From Ursus arctos (Eukaryota; Chordata; Mammalia; Carnivora; Ursidae), in contig NW_026622919.1 of assembly GCF_023065955.2 (NCBI RefSeq), forward strand, positions 4,042,501 to 4,106,500: DNA of 64,000 bases, in the 5' to 3' direction. Under the pieces are notes generated by a model. The model searched no databases. It saw only the letters and a list, made by a program, of their open reading frames with translations, and was not told the DNA's origin. Below are positions 23,889-34,649 of this stretch, one piece after another (the stretch's first letter is position 1; every line of letters begins with the position of its first letter). Position numbers and translations under genes: made by a program.

Positions 23889-24015
23889 TACCATCTACTG
23901 ATTTAATATGCTACTCCATTTGTCTCAAATTTTCTTCAGAAAGAGATTTTAAAGAAATAATACTAATATTGGTAAATTATACTTGCTGGTAAAGTATTTA
24001 AGATTCTAAGATTTA

Positions 24016-24219
24016 GGGACGCGTGGGAAGCTCAGTTGGTTAAGCACCTGCCTTCAGCTCGGGGTCCTGGGATTGAGCCCCACGTCAAGCTACCTGCTCA
24101 GCACGGAGTCTGCTTCTCCCTCTCCCTGTGCCCCTCCCCCTGCTCCTGCTTGCTTGCGTGTGCACCCGCGTACATGCACTCTCTTTCCTTCTCAAATAAA
24201 ATCTTAAAAAAAAAAAAAA
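24016..24219 (+). mobile_element. Long CAN-SINE with 14-bp target duplication
   Basis: Head gggacgcgtgggaagctcag, part of the head deleted (gctcggggtcctgggattga), body, A-tail. Flanks gattctaagattta and gattctcagattta (24,002-24,015 and 24,220-24,233). Confidence 0.93.
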
Positions 24220-24233
24220 GGATTCTCAGATTT

Positions 24234-25589
24234 ATTTATGTGACAGAAATTTAAAGTTAGCTTTGTTGCTATCATTTTCATGTTTTTGGTATCATAATTA
24301 TGCTAGCTTCATAAGAGGATAGCTTTCCCTCTTCTTAAAGTTCTTAGATAATTCACATAGTAAATATTAAAATATGAAAGAATTAATTTTTATTAACATT
24401 ATCTGAAAAGGAGAAACGTTTGGAGATAAATTCTTTTAAAATTAAAATTTCTTTCTTTTTCTATTTAGGTTTTCTGGATTCTCAAAGGGTCTGTGACCAT
24501 CTAAAAAGTTAAGATCCAATCCTAGCACAAAGCTAAGGCTCAATAATTGCTATTTCTTTTTGACCTAAAAAAAACTGTCTTTTTGTTATATGCCAGGTCA
24601 TGAATACCTACTATTTTGAGTCACGGAGTTGCTCTTCATTACGTAAAGCTTTAAAATTACTGGAGATTATGGACCCAGGAAAGATACTACTGAAACTGAA
24701 AAAGGGATATTATTGCTCACTTTACTTTCCTAATCCAGGAATCTCATCAAACTTTGGAGAGAGAGTTGACACCATTAGAAGTCAGTAATCTAACACATAC
24801 GAAAATTTAGTTATTCAATCAACCAAGCAATATTTACTTAGTGCATACTCTATAAAAGTCAATGAGCTAAGTTTTATAAAAGATGAAAAAAAATTAAACA
24901 TGAATCTTGCCTTTAAGGAGTTTATAATCTAATAGAAGAAAACTTGTATATATATAATTATTATAAAATTGGAAGGTCTAAGCACCATAAGATAGATAAC
25001 AACCAGAATCACCTGTCATCTAATAATTCATACAATCTGTATGCCAAGCAGCAACATGTTAAACATTCTATTTTTTTCTCTTTAACATAGATTTAACATG
25101 AAGAGGAAAACCACGCTTTATATGTAAGTGACTAAGTGACTGTATATTTAAGTATCTGATCTTACTGAATAAAGCTTTACACGTTATGATAATTAAATGC
25201 CACAGGAGACCTATTTATAAGCATTTCTGGAACCCTGATTGGGGCTTGTGTGAAATACAGTAAATTAAACTGACAATATGATCATCACAAGAACAAATCC
25301 TAATAATCTATACAGAATACAAATTCAATCTCTATCCCAGGTCTTTACTCACACAATAATTTTATATGCCAGCATATCTGGAGTTTTCAGAGCAAAACAA
25401 TCTCCCTGCCCCACACACCTTACATATCATACCAAAGTGATTGCTATGGTCATGTCTATGGTAGGTTTAAAATAATACCACTCTCTACACTTGAATCACT
25501 CCTCTGAAATTACAGTAATACACACACAAATAGATAATGACAGTACAAATGTGTGACAGTGAGTAACAGACTTTGCAAGCTGAACATAG
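24234..25589. other. No gene; possible L2 remnant
   Basis: AT-rich. caagcaatatttacttagtg and ttaaggagtttataatctaa at 24.82-24.94 kb resemble L2. Nothing else was recognised. Confidence 0.4.
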
Positions 25590-25770
25590 AGAAGATAACG
25601 TGTACCTACAAGGTGTCAAATGTATGCACTATCTCATTTAATCCATACAATAACCCCGTAGTAGGCATTATTATTCACATCTTCCAGATGAGAAAACAAA
25701 GGCTCAGAGAAATTTAAAAATAAACCCAAAGCTACCCAGCTTAGAAGTGGCATTCCTAGAAACCTAGCTC
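25590..25770 (+). mobile_element. MIR element
   Basis: tatctcatttaatccataca, taggcattattattcacatc, gatgagaaaacaaaggctca and cagcttagaagtggcatt reproduce the MIR core in order. Confidence 0.75.
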
Positions 25771-25844
25771 AGAATTGGCTAGACAATTCCCAAGACCACA
25801 CGAACACCAGCAGTGCCAAATACTGGTTATCAGTTAATGAGAAT

Positions 25845-25912
25845 AATAAACTGCACATCTTTAAAGTATACCATTCAACAAATTTTGATATATGTATACT
25901 CTTGTCACTTGC
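25845..25912 (-). mobile_element. Short antisense L1 3' fragment
   Basis: aaactgcacatctttaaagt and attttgatatatgtatactc match the antisense 3' UTR of old L1. It runs into a (CA)n tract. Confidence 0.5.
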
Positions 25913-25934
25913 ACACACACACACACACACACAC
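25912..25934. repeat. (CA)n microsatellite
   Basis: About eleven uninterrupted CA units. Confidence 0.95.
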
Positions 25935-26179
25935 TCAAGATGACTCCACAGAATGAGAAAAGAGGGGATGATGTCAGGTAAACTTTTCATAAAGTTATAT
26001 TCACTCAAGCTATAGGACTCTCCTCTACGATGATGCCCTTTGTACTTCTTTACATGGGAATGTCTTTTCTTTTATAATGATAAGAGTGGATGGTGGTGGT
26101 TTTTATTTTATTGTCTTATGTGGCAAGACTAAAAGATAGCAACCATACGCTGATTCCCGCTTCTGTGTTGAAACTTTAC

Positions 26180-26204
26180 TTGTGTATTAAGTCTTAATAC
26201 ACAA
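26180..26204. repeat. Perfect inverted repeat, 12-bp arms
   Basis: ttgtgtattaag, one base, then cttaatacacaa. The arms are fully complementary and lie next to a 25-bp tandem duplication. Confidence 0.95.
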
Positions 26205-26250
26205 TGCTTTTCTCTATTTTCAAATACAATGCTTTTCTGTATTTTCAAAA
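26201..26250. repeat. 25-bp tandem duplication
   Basis: Two units beginning acaatgcttttct (26,201-26,225 and 26,226-26,250), identical at 23 of 25 positions. The first unit overlaps the right arm of the inverted repeat. Confidence 0.95.
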
Positions 26251-26353
26251 AGAACATATCTTACCTTTAAAAGGAAAGATTTGATTAAATAATACTTCGG
26301 AGATAATTACCTTTCTACAAGAATGACAAATATTTTTTAAAACTGCTGTGTGT

Positions 26354-26518
26354 GGGACACCTGGGTGGCTCGGTTGGTTGGGCATCTGCCTCCGGCTCCC
26401 TTGAGTCCTGGAATCGAGCCCCGAGTCAGGCTCCCTGCTCAGCAGGGAGTCTGCTTCTCCCTCTGTGCCTCACCCCACTCATGCTTGCTCTCTCTCAAAT
26501 ATATAAAATCTTTAAAAA
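26354..26518 (+). mobile_element. Long CAN-SINE, first of a pair sharing one target duplication
   Basis: Head gggacacctgggtggctcgg, truncated body, atataaaatctttaaaaagg, then a G-run at 26,519-26,529. Left flank tgctgtgtgt (26,344-26,353). Confidence 0.93.
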
Positions 26519-26531
26519 GGGGGGGGGGGCT

Positions 26532-26705
26532 GGGACACCTGGGCTCAATCGGTTAAGCATCTGCCTTCGGCTGGGGTCATGATCCCGGGGTCCTGGGATC
26601 CAGTCCGGCATTAGGCTCCTTGCTCAGTGGGGAACCCGCTTCTTCCTCTGCTGCTGCCACTATACCTGCTTGTGCTCTCTCTCTCTCTCCCCCTCTGATA
26701 GATAA

Positions 26706-26745
<40 letters not shown>

Positions 26746-26761
26746 AATCTTAACAAAAAAG
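26532..26761 (+). mobile_element. Long CAN-SINE, second of the pair, with GATA-expanded tail
   Basis: Head ctgggacacctgggctcaat to the CT body, tail expanded to (GATA)n (26,697-26,744), then aaaatcttaacaaaaaa. Right flank tgctgtgtgt (26,762-26,771) matches the left flank of the first copy. Confidence 0.93.
26697..26744. repeat. (GATA)n microsatellite
   Basis: Arises within the SINE tail. About eleven units with one early gataaata interruption. Confidence 0.95.
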
Positions 26762-26779
26762 TGCTGTGTGTAGCCTCCT

Positions 26780-27190
26780 TTATAGGCAAAATTATAAGGA
26801 AGGCATCCCCATTCCTTCTACTGTTGTCTTTTTGGTGGTCACTCAGTTTCTCATTTTGCTCCTCATCCCACTCCCACTAACATACTTCAAAACGGAATCT
26901 CAACAGATACACTCATGGGCAACAATGTAATTTAATTCAGTCTTTTGACTTACATTACTATTTTCACGGCCACATTCTTAACTAGCAGCATGAGTGGAAG
27001 AATTTTTCTCATCCTCCTTAAGATTATATTTAAATACCGCCACCTTAGTATGTTCCCTCTGAATGTGGTTTCTTTAATTTGCTTTTCTTTGATTACTGGC
27101 AAGATTAATTTTTAAAATGTTTGCTCACTGACCTGTTTTATAATCATCTTTCCATTTGCTCTTTTATCTATGCCAAAAGGCATAAAACTA
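26780..27190 (-). mobile_element. Probable antisense L1M fragment
   Basis: Near 27.06-27.18 kb tttgcttttctttgattact and ttttataatcatctttccat resemble antisense L1 3' sequence. The left part was not recognised. Confidence 0.35.
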
Positions 27191-27214
27191 GTTTTCTCCA
27201 AGACTTGAGTTTGA

Positions 27215-27416
27215 GGGGCGCCTGGGTGGCACAGCGGTTAAGCGTCTGCCTTCGGCTCAGGGCGTGATCCCGGCGTTACGGGATCGAGCCCCGCATCGGG
27301 CTCCTCTGCTGTGAGCCTGCTTCTTCCTCTCTCACTCCCCCTGCTTGTGTTCCCTCTCTCGCTGGCTGTCTCTATCTCTGTCAAATAAATAAATAAAATC
27401 TTTAAAAAAAAAAAAA
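27215..27416 (+). mobile_element. Young long CAN-SINE, perfect 15-bp target duplication
   Basis: Complete copy with the head gggtggcacagcggttaagc and gcgtgatcccggcgttacgg. Flanks aagacttgagtttga are identical (27,200-27,214 and 27,417-27,431). It looks recent and is inserted at the edge of a MIR. Confidence 0.97.
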
Positions 27417-27419
27417 AAG

Positions 27420-27525
27420 ACTTGAGTTTGAACCCAGGACTGTCTGATCTTAGGCAAGTCGCACCCCCTCTTTGGATTTCAGTTTTCTCCTCTATAAACC
27501 CCAAAGATCTGTGAATTCTAAATAA
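27420..27525 (+). mobile_element. MIR fragment
   Basis: gagtttgaacccaggactgt, ttaggcaagtcgcaccccc and tttcagttttctcctctat follow MIR order. Confidence 0.65.
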
Positions 27526-27904
27526 TTTAAATTAAGTAAGACTTATTCTTGAAAACACAGCGGGCACACAAAACATAATGCTGGTTAATTATATTGTTGT
27601 TCCTAACCCATTACCACCTTGACTATAGAGAACATAAAATAGCAATGGTAATATAAATCGCAAATAAAACTAAGAAAAACAAAACCACAAAAACCAATCC
27701 TCGCATTTTTAATAAAAAATACAAGAGTGTCTGCAGTATGTACGCACATTTGATACACACCAAAGCCTTCAGATAAAAGGGCAGCTTTTTCTCCTCTAAG
27801 AAGTCAGTACATTTACGGAGTTGTATAGCCATAAGAACCATGATCCAGGTTTTGACCATTTCCATTACCCACCAAGATCCAAACTGCAGTCAATCCTCAT
27901 TCTC

Positions 27905-28100
27905 CTTTTATTTTTTTAAAGATTTTATTTATTTATTTGACAGAGACAGCCAGCGAGAGAGGGAACACAAGCAGGGGGAGTGGGAGAGGAAGAAGCAGGC
28001 TCCCAGTGGAGGAGCCCGATGTGGGGTTCGATCCCAGAACGCCGGGATCACGCCCTGAGCCGAAGGCAGACGCTTAACGACTGCGCCACCCAGGTGCCCC
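27905..28100 (-). mobile_element. Young long CAN-SINE, perfect 15-bp target duplication
   Basis: Antisense complete copy ending gcgccacccaggtgcccc. Flanks tcaatcctcattctc at 27,890-27,904 and 28,101-28,115. Confidence 0.97.
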
Positions 28101-29180
28101 TCAATCCTCATTCTCATTCTTAGCTCATACTTTTAGACCCTGTAGTTTTGCCCTTTGTGGAAATATCATAAAATGAAATATGGCTATTTTTACTTGGAAT
28201 GATGGTACTGAGATTCATCCACACTATAGGATATGTATCAGAACCTCATTCTTTTTATTGCTGAATAATATTCCATCGTATGGCTATCTGCATTTCCAAT
28301 ATCTATTTACCAGCTGATGGTCTCGGATCGTTTCCACTTAACTGGCCCTTATGAGTAACATTCATGGTCATATTTTTGTGTGAAGAGATGGTTTTATCTG
28401 CACTGCTTTATCTGTACTGTGTAGATACACAGGAGAGGAACTGCTAGGTCATATAAATTTACGTTTAACATAGTAAATTTATGTTTAACTTTTTAAGAAA
28501 CTGCCAAACTGATATCCAAAGCACCTAATACCAAGCAATTCCCACCAGCAACGCCTTAAGTTTACCATTTCTCCACATTCTTGTCACTTGCCCTTTCAAC
28601 TGTAGCCATCCTAGTGCATATATAATGATTATCTCTGGTTTTAATTTTCATTTCCTGAATGACTAACCATGTTGAGCATCTTGCACACTTATTAGCAATT
28701 TGTGTATCTTCTTTGGTGAAATGTCTACTGAAATCCTTTGCCCATTTTTTAATTTGATACTTTGTCTTATTACTGACTTGTGAGAGTTGTTCTTTGTATG
28801 TATTCTGAATACAAGTCCTTTATAAGCTATATGATTTGCAAATAGTTTCTTCCAGTCTGTGGACTGTCTTTTCATGTTCCTAATGGTGTCTTTTGAAGTA
28901 CAAGATTTTTAATTTTGATGAAGTCCCATTTATCAAGTCTTTTATGGCTCATGCTTTTGGTGTATCTATGAACTCTGTCTAACCAAAGGTCATGAGGATT
29001 TTCTCTTACCCTTTTTTTTTTTAACAGTTGCATAGTTTTAGTTCTTACATTTAAGTCTATGATCCATTTTGAATTTATTTTTGTGTATGATGTGAGATAA
29101 AGATCTAAATCACCTTTTTTTTTCTTTTTGGCATATGAATTTCCAACTTTCCCTGAACGTTTATTGAAAAGACTATCTTG

Positions 29181-29418
29181 TGGGGTGCCTGGGTGGCTCA
29201 GTTGTTTAAGCATCTGCCTCTGGCTCAAGTCATGATGATCCCAGGGTCCTGGACTGAGCCCTGCGTCCGGCTCCCTGCTCAGTGGGGAACTTGCTTCTCT
29301 CTCTCCCTCCACCCTCCCACCCCCCCAACTCGTGCACACGCTCTCTCTCTGATAGATAAGGAAGGAAGGAAGGAAGGAAGGAAGGAAGGAAGGAAGGAAG
29401 GAAGGAAGAAAGAAAAAG

Positions 29419-29461
<43 letters not shown>

Positions 29462-29489
29462 AAAGAAAAGAAGAAAGAAAGAGTCAGAC
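29181..29489 (+). mobile_element. Long CAN-SINE with purine microsatellite tail
   Basis: Head tggggtgcctgggtggctca through the body. The A-tail has become (AAGG)n then (GAAA)n. Flanks agactatcttg and agattatcttg (29,170-29,180 and 29,490-29,500). Confidence 0.93.
29358..29482. repeat. (AAGG)n / (GAAA)n purine microsatellite
   Basis: About twelve AAGG units then a longer, partly irregular GAAA run, all purine on this strand. The 137-codon plus frame and 75-codon minus frame over it are repeat translations. Confidence 0.95.
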
Positions 29490-29500
29490 AGATTATCTTG

Positions 29501-29600
29501 GGGCACCCGGCTGGCTCAGTTGGTGGAATGTGTGACTCTTGATCTCAGGGTCGTGAGTTCAGGCTCCACAATGGGTGTAGAGATACTTTAAAATCTTTAA
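29501..29600 (+). mobile_element. Short CAN-SINE
   Basis: Head gggcacccggctggctcagt, then gggtgtagagatactttaaa. gaaaagacta occurs at 29,166-29,175 and 29,601-29,610, so this copy is probably the older insertion and the long SINE landed in its left flank. Confidence 0.88.
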
Positions 29601-29750
29601 GAAAAGACTAGCTTTTCCCCATTGAAATGCCTTGCACTGTGTCAAAAATCAGTTCACCATAAATGTAAAGGTTTATTTCTGAACATTTGTCAATATATAG
29701 GTCTATCTGCCGACACCAAACTGTCCTAATTGCTTTAGCTTTATAGTATA

Positions 29751-29884
29751 CTTTTTTTTTTTTGAAGTAGGCTCCACATCCAGCGTGAAGCCCAATGTGG
29801 GGCTTGAACTCATGACCCTGAGATCAAGACCTGAGCTGACATCAAGAGTCAGATGGTCAAATGATTGAGCCACCCAGATGCCCC
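29751..29884 (-). mobile_element. Short CAN-SINE
   Basis: T-run, gaagtaggctccacatccag, cttgaactcatgaccctgag, gagccacccagatgcccc. Confidence 0.9.
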
Positions 29885-30171
29885 TGGTCATAATCATTTT
29901 TATATGTTTCTAGACTCGGCTTCCTAATATTTGGCTGAAGATTTTTGTGTTTACATTCATGAAAGATATCTGGCTGTAGTTTTATTTTTTTGTGATCTTT
30001 GGCTTTGGTACCATGGCAATACTGGCCTCAAAGAATCAGGAAGCATTTCCTCCTCCTTTATTTTCTGGAAATGCTTGTGAAGGTTTCGTATTAGTTCCTT
30101 ATGTTTGACAGAATTTACCAGTGAAGCCAAGATGACCTGGACTTTTCTTTGTGGCAAGATTTGTAATTACT

Positions 30172-30266
30172 GGGGCGCCTGGCTGGCTCAGTTGGTAGAA
30201 CATGTGACTCTTGATCTCAGGGTCTTGAGTTCTAGCCCCACGCTGGGTGTAGAGCTTACTTTTAAA
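30172..30266 (+). mobile_element. Short CAN-SINE with 16-bp target duplication
   Basis: Head ggggcgcctggctggctcag, gggtgtagagcttactttta. Flanks aagatttgtaattact and aagatttgcaattact. Confidence 0.93.
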
Positions 30267-30899
30267 AAGATTTGCAATTACTAATGTCTTTATTTGGTAT
30301 ATGCCCATTCAGAATTTTCATTCTTTTTAAATCGGTTTTGGTGGACTCTGTCCATTTCTAGGACTGTTGTCATTTCACCTAAGCTGTCTTATTAGCATAA
30401 CGTTATTCATAGTACCTATTTCATTTCTGTAAGATCAATACTCATGTCCCCACTTTTATTCTTGATTTTAGTAATCTGTATCTTCTCTGTTTTTCTCAGT
30501 CAATCTAGCCACAGATTTGTCAATTTTGTTGATCTTTCCAACTAACCAGCTTTTGGTTTTATTGATCTTCACTATTTTTCTGTATTTATTCTATTGATTT
30601 CCACTCTGATCTTTACTTCCTTCCTTTTACTTTTTTTTTTAGTTTGTTTTTCAATCTCTGGAGTCAGAAGGTGAAAGCTTAATTTTCGATTTGATATCTT
30701 TCTCCTTTTCTAATATAGACATTTAAAGCTATAAATTTCCCTCTTAGTACAGTTTGGCTGCACCACATGAATTTTAATATGTTGTGTTTTCTATTTTTAA
30801 TTCAGTTCAAAATATGTTCTGACTTTTCCTTGTGATCTCTTCTTTGACCCACAGTTACTCGGAAATCTCTTGTTTAATTTCTTATGGACTGTATATGGA

Positions 30900-31330
30900 G
30901 CCAAAGAGGGGAGTCAAGGGGGATTCCAAAATTTTTGACTGGAGCAATTAAAGGAGGAAAGTGCTGTTGGAGAAAGGGAGGAGCACAAGTTCAGTGGATG
31001 TAGGGGTGAGAACAGGATTTCAGTCCTGGACATCTGAGGTGGGGATTCTCATGCAACAGTCATGTAAAGATGTGGCAAGGCAACTGGGTATACAAACACT
31101 GAGTATGGGGAGCAGTCCAGGCTGGTGATATAAAATTTAGAAATCTTTGGGGCATGTGTGGTATTTAAAGTCAAAGGACTGAATTACCAAAGGTGTGAAT
31201 GTCAATAAAGAGGAGAAAGTTTCCATGAGTGAAGTCAGAGACAGTTTCATGAAGGAGATTCTTGTTAAGTTAGGTACGTTAGGACATTTATAATTTGAAC
31301 TAGCAGAGACGGAGCCAGTTTAAGCACTCT
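30900..31330 (+). mobile_element. Ancient interspersed repeat, class not assigned
   Basis: ggagtcaagggggattccaa, cagtcctggacatctgaggt and gtggtatttaaagtcaaagg belong to the same family and orientation as the copy at 13.0-14.0 kb. It abuts the 5' truncation of the L1. Confidence 0.5.
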
Positions 31331-31352
31331 ATAAGCCATGGATGTGAAATAA

Positions 31353-31372
31353 ATGTTATCACATGATAACAT
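31353..31372. repeat. Perfect palindrome-like inverted repeat, 9-bp arms
   Basis: atgttatca, two bases, then tgataacat. Confidence 0.95.
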
Positions 31373-32091
31373 GTCATACCTGTGACTAATGCAGGTGATA
31401 AAGATAAGATAATGGTATTAAGAGACCAGACCGCCACATAAATAGATATTTTACGACACATATATATCGATGTCAGGCTTACTGTCTATGTTTACTAAAA
31501 TGATAACATCCTTAAATTGTCCATGTTACTAAAACAAGATCCTTATCCCCATACACCTATTTTTTTCTTCTACCCATATGCCTTTCTACCAATATAGGTC
31601 ATTTAACATACATCTCTTCTGAAAACTGTGAAATCAAAGAAGCAAAATTGTTGCTCTTTGCCACATCTACTGAGTATGAAGACCATTCTCAGTAATCAAC
31701 CGTCAACATTCTAGAAAATGTCAACATCACTCTGAAGGGCTGCATGCACTGTTACAGTGAAGGGCCCCAGAGAAATTCTGCAGAGGGACTTCAATCACAT
31801 CAATGTAGAACTCAGTCTCCTTGGAAGGAAGAAGAGGCTCTGAGTTGACAAGTGGGAGGAAAGAGAAAAGAACTGGCCACTGTGCTCTGCACTACCTGTA
31901 GTCATGTACAGAATATGATCCAGGTGTTACACTGGGTTTCTGTTACCAGATGAGGTCCATGTATGCTCACTTTCCCATCAACACTGTTATTCAGGAGAAT
32001 GGTTCTCTTCTTGAAATCCAAAATTTCTTGGATGAAAAATACATCTGTAGGGCTCAGGAGAGTTCAAGTGTTGCGTGTTCAGTATCTCAAT
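31373..32091. other. No recognisable feature
   Basis: Unique-looking sequence without a notable frame. Confidence 0.35.
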
Positions 32092-32111
32092 CCCAGAAAG
32101 ATGAGTTAATT

Positions 32112-32326
32112 TTTTTTTAAAAGATTTATTGATTTTGAAAGAGAGAGAGAGAGAGTGAGCGAACGTTGGGTGGAGGGAGAAAGGAAGAGGGGAGAGGGAG
32201 GCTCTCGAGCAGACTCCCTGCTGAGCACAGAGTCTGGTGTGGGGCTCGACCCCATGACCCTGAGATCATGACCCGAGCTGAAATCAAGAGTTGGACACTT
32301 AACCTGACTGAGCCACCCAGGTGCCC
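32112..32326 (-). mobile_element. Long CAN-SINE with 17-bp target duplication
   Basis: Antisense, with aaaagatttattgattttga, body, and gagccacccaggtgccc. Identical flanks agaaagatgagttaatt (32,095-32,111 and 32,327-32,343). Confidence 0.95.
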
Positions 32327-32343
32327 AGAAAGATGAGTTAATT

Positions 32344-33529
32344 CTTGAAGGAAACGGCAGTGAATTTGTATCAAACTCAGCCGCTTCAATTCAGCAAGCC
32401 ACAACAGTTAGAAACAAGGGTATCAGAAAAATTTTGGATATTATCTATTTTTCTGAAAAAGGAACAGTTCAGCAGGCTGATGAATAAGACCTAAGGTGTC
32501 CAGGTACAGAAACAGCAAGATGCCAGATGATTTTTCAGACTTATTTGTGATATTTTAAAGACGCAATAAAAGCTGTATTGATTTGGTGCTTTTTCTCAAA
32601 CCAATAATCCTTTCCAACTATTTGGCAAGTAAACCACTTAGAAGTTAAAAAAAAAAAAAAAAAAAAGCAGCAAAATTGTTATCCCTCCAACCAGACAGCC
32701 CCATGACAAAACAAAAGATAACATGCGTGTTCCAAAGCGAGTGTCTGACTCTTCTTAACCATGTAAGTCTGCAAGGGTTTACAACACTCCATTCCTTCAA
32801 AATTTTTTTGTTGAAGAAGCAGAAGAAAGATATAATGCTGAAGAAAAATGGGTCAAGTGAGGGAAATTGCTTTCCAACTGAGATTTGAGATTGAATAGGA
32901 AATGGGTGAATTAGACTGAAGAAAGACAGTTATCGCCCATCTGTATGGGGCTCTTCTGTATCAAAGGCAGCTTACTTCCAGCTTACCCCATTAACTAAAG
33001 CATTCTAGTTTCAAGGTGACACAGAGTTTTATAGAAATGTCTTCCCACTTTTAATAATTTGGATCAAAACTAGAATCCCTTTAAATAGGCTTAAAATTTT
33101 CAGAAATGTTAATTTTCAAATAATGCTTCAGGAAAAACCTGCTGCTATGGCAGAAAAAAAATAATCCATGAGATCTCTGTTTGTCTTACAGACACACTCC
33201 TTGCCTAGCTGCATTCTAGATGCCCAAGTTAGAAATGAGAGAGAAAAAAAATTCACCATCAGGTTTCTCAAATATAAACAACGATTCTTATAAACACATC
33301 AACATTAGTTTTCTCTTAATATACTTTCAGAGCCCAAAATGATTCTATTTAAGGCTATGAACCCATCAGACACAGTTTATTTATGTGACGCTTAATAAAA
33401 TTGTTTTATTAAAATAGATCAGACGTCACACTTCAGATTTGGGGTCCCAAAGAACTCTTAGATCTTTAAAAATAATGAAAATCACTCTGTCTACCTGAAT
33501 GAAATGAAACAACAGAACAGGCAGGAGCA
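32344..33529. other. No recognisable gene
   Basis: AT-rich unique-looking sequence with a 20-base A-run at 32,647-32,666. The 70-codon frame at 32,676-32,888 (+) has no family. Confidence 0.35.
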
Positions 33530-33650
33530 TGGTCACTGTTAATCAGGTAGTCCTGACCTCTCTTGTACCTCGATTTCTCATCTGTTGATGAGAATAAATG
33601 AAATTATATTGGGCTTTCTATACGTGGCACATGATTAGCATTCAAAATAA
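33530..33650 (+). mobile_element. MIR fragment
   Basis: cctcgatttctcatctgttg and ggcacatgattagcattcaa match the second half of MIR. Confidence 0.5.
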
Positions 33651-33661
33651 CTATAGCTATT

Positions 33662-33877
33662 GGGGCACCTGGGTGGCTCAATCGGTTGAACATCTGACTC
33701 TTGCTTTCAGCTCAGGTCGTGATCTCATGGGTTGTGGCATCAAGCCCCATGTCACTCTGGGGAGCCTGCTTGAAGGCTCGCTCCCTCTGCCTCTCCCCCA
33801 ACTTATGAATGCGAGTGCACACTCTCTCTCTCTAAAATAAATAAATCTCTTAAAAAATGAAATTATATATATTTAAA
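33662..33877 (+). mobile_element. Long CAN-SINE with 13-bp target duplication
   Basis: Head ggggcacctgggtggctcaa, gtgatctcatgggttgtggc, body, aaaataaataaatctctt. Flanks aactatagctatt at 33,649-33,661 and 33,878-33,890. Confidence 0.93.
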
Positions 33878-34228
33878 AACTATAGCTATTATGAAATTTG
33901 GAATGCTTTCTCCAGCTGTGAATTCATATCTTCAGAGCAAACAGGCTTAGCAACACCACATTGCACTGAAATGAAAGAAAGCAGACTGTTCACCCTATTG
34001 CCCAAAACCAGGCCTTACTATCATTTCCGAAATGCAGTTTGAGAACAGAAAATGTAAAATAAAATGAAAAAATTAAAAGAGCAAATGAAAAAATGGGGAA
34101 AAGGTTATGAGAAAAACAAATGAAAGATATGAAAAACTTCTGAGTGATCCTAAAGGCTGAATTCTGAAATTGATGTCCGCAAATTCGAGATTTAGTTAGA
34201 ATATCACAAAGAGAAAAACCCATTTTCT

Positions 34229-34402
34229 AAAAATATCTTATTCATTTGAACAAGAGAGAGGGAGAGAGCATGAGTGGGGTGAGGCACAGAGGGAGAAGCA
34301 GACTCCCTGCTGAACAGGGAACCTGATGCAGGGCTCAATCCGGGGACTCCTGGATCATGACCTGAGCAGACGCTTAAACAACTGAGCCACCCAGGTGCCC
34401 CA
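34229..34402 (-). mobile_element. Long CAN-SINE with 15-bp target duplication
   Basis: aaaatatcttattcatttga, body, gggctcaatccggggactcc, ccacccaggtgcccc. Flanks aaaaacccattttct and aaaaacccactttct. Confidence 0.92.
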
Positions 34403-34464
34403 AAAAACCCACTTTCTTAGGCCATCGGAACTACATAATCAAAATTCTGCTATCGAAAGATAGA

Positions 34465-34645
34465 GGAGCACCGGGGTGGCTCAGCTGGTTAAATGTCTGC
34501 CTTCCACTCAAGTCATGATACCAGGTTCCTGGGATCGAGCCCCATGTCAGGCTCCCTGCTGAGCAAGGGAGCCTGCTTCTCCTCCCTGCCCCCCCCCATG
34601 CTCACTCTCTCTCAAATAAATAAATAAAATCTTAAAAAAGGAAAG
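34465..34645 (+). mobile_element. Long CAN-SINE
   Basis: aggagcaccggggtggctca, gatcgagccccatgtcaggc, body, aaataaataaaatctta. The target duplication is not clear. Confidence 0.92.
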
Positions 34646-34649
34646 AAAA

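Larger units (their letters stand above)
28150..30890 (-). mobile_element. Antisense L1M: 3' UTR and ORF2 remnant
   Basis: Long antisense match to old L1: ctgaataatattccatcgta, caaactgatatccaaagcac, gactaaccatgttgagcatc, tgatgaagtcccatttatca, gtctatgatccattttgaat, then ctggtcataatc... and gatctttccaactaaccagc. Minus frames such as 28,663-28,875 are broken ORF2 pieces. Four SINEs interrupt it and the element is dead. Confidence 0.85.

Noticed and set aside
29341..29482. Possible CRISPR-like or regularly spaced repeat
   Set aside because: Short simple-sequence repeats without spacers in a mammalian genome; this is a SINE-tail microsatellite.
28663..30308. Minus-strand frames resembling reverse-transcriptase C-terminus
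   Set aside because: They are broken pieces of an old L1 ORF2, interrupted by stops and four SINEs, not a live gene.
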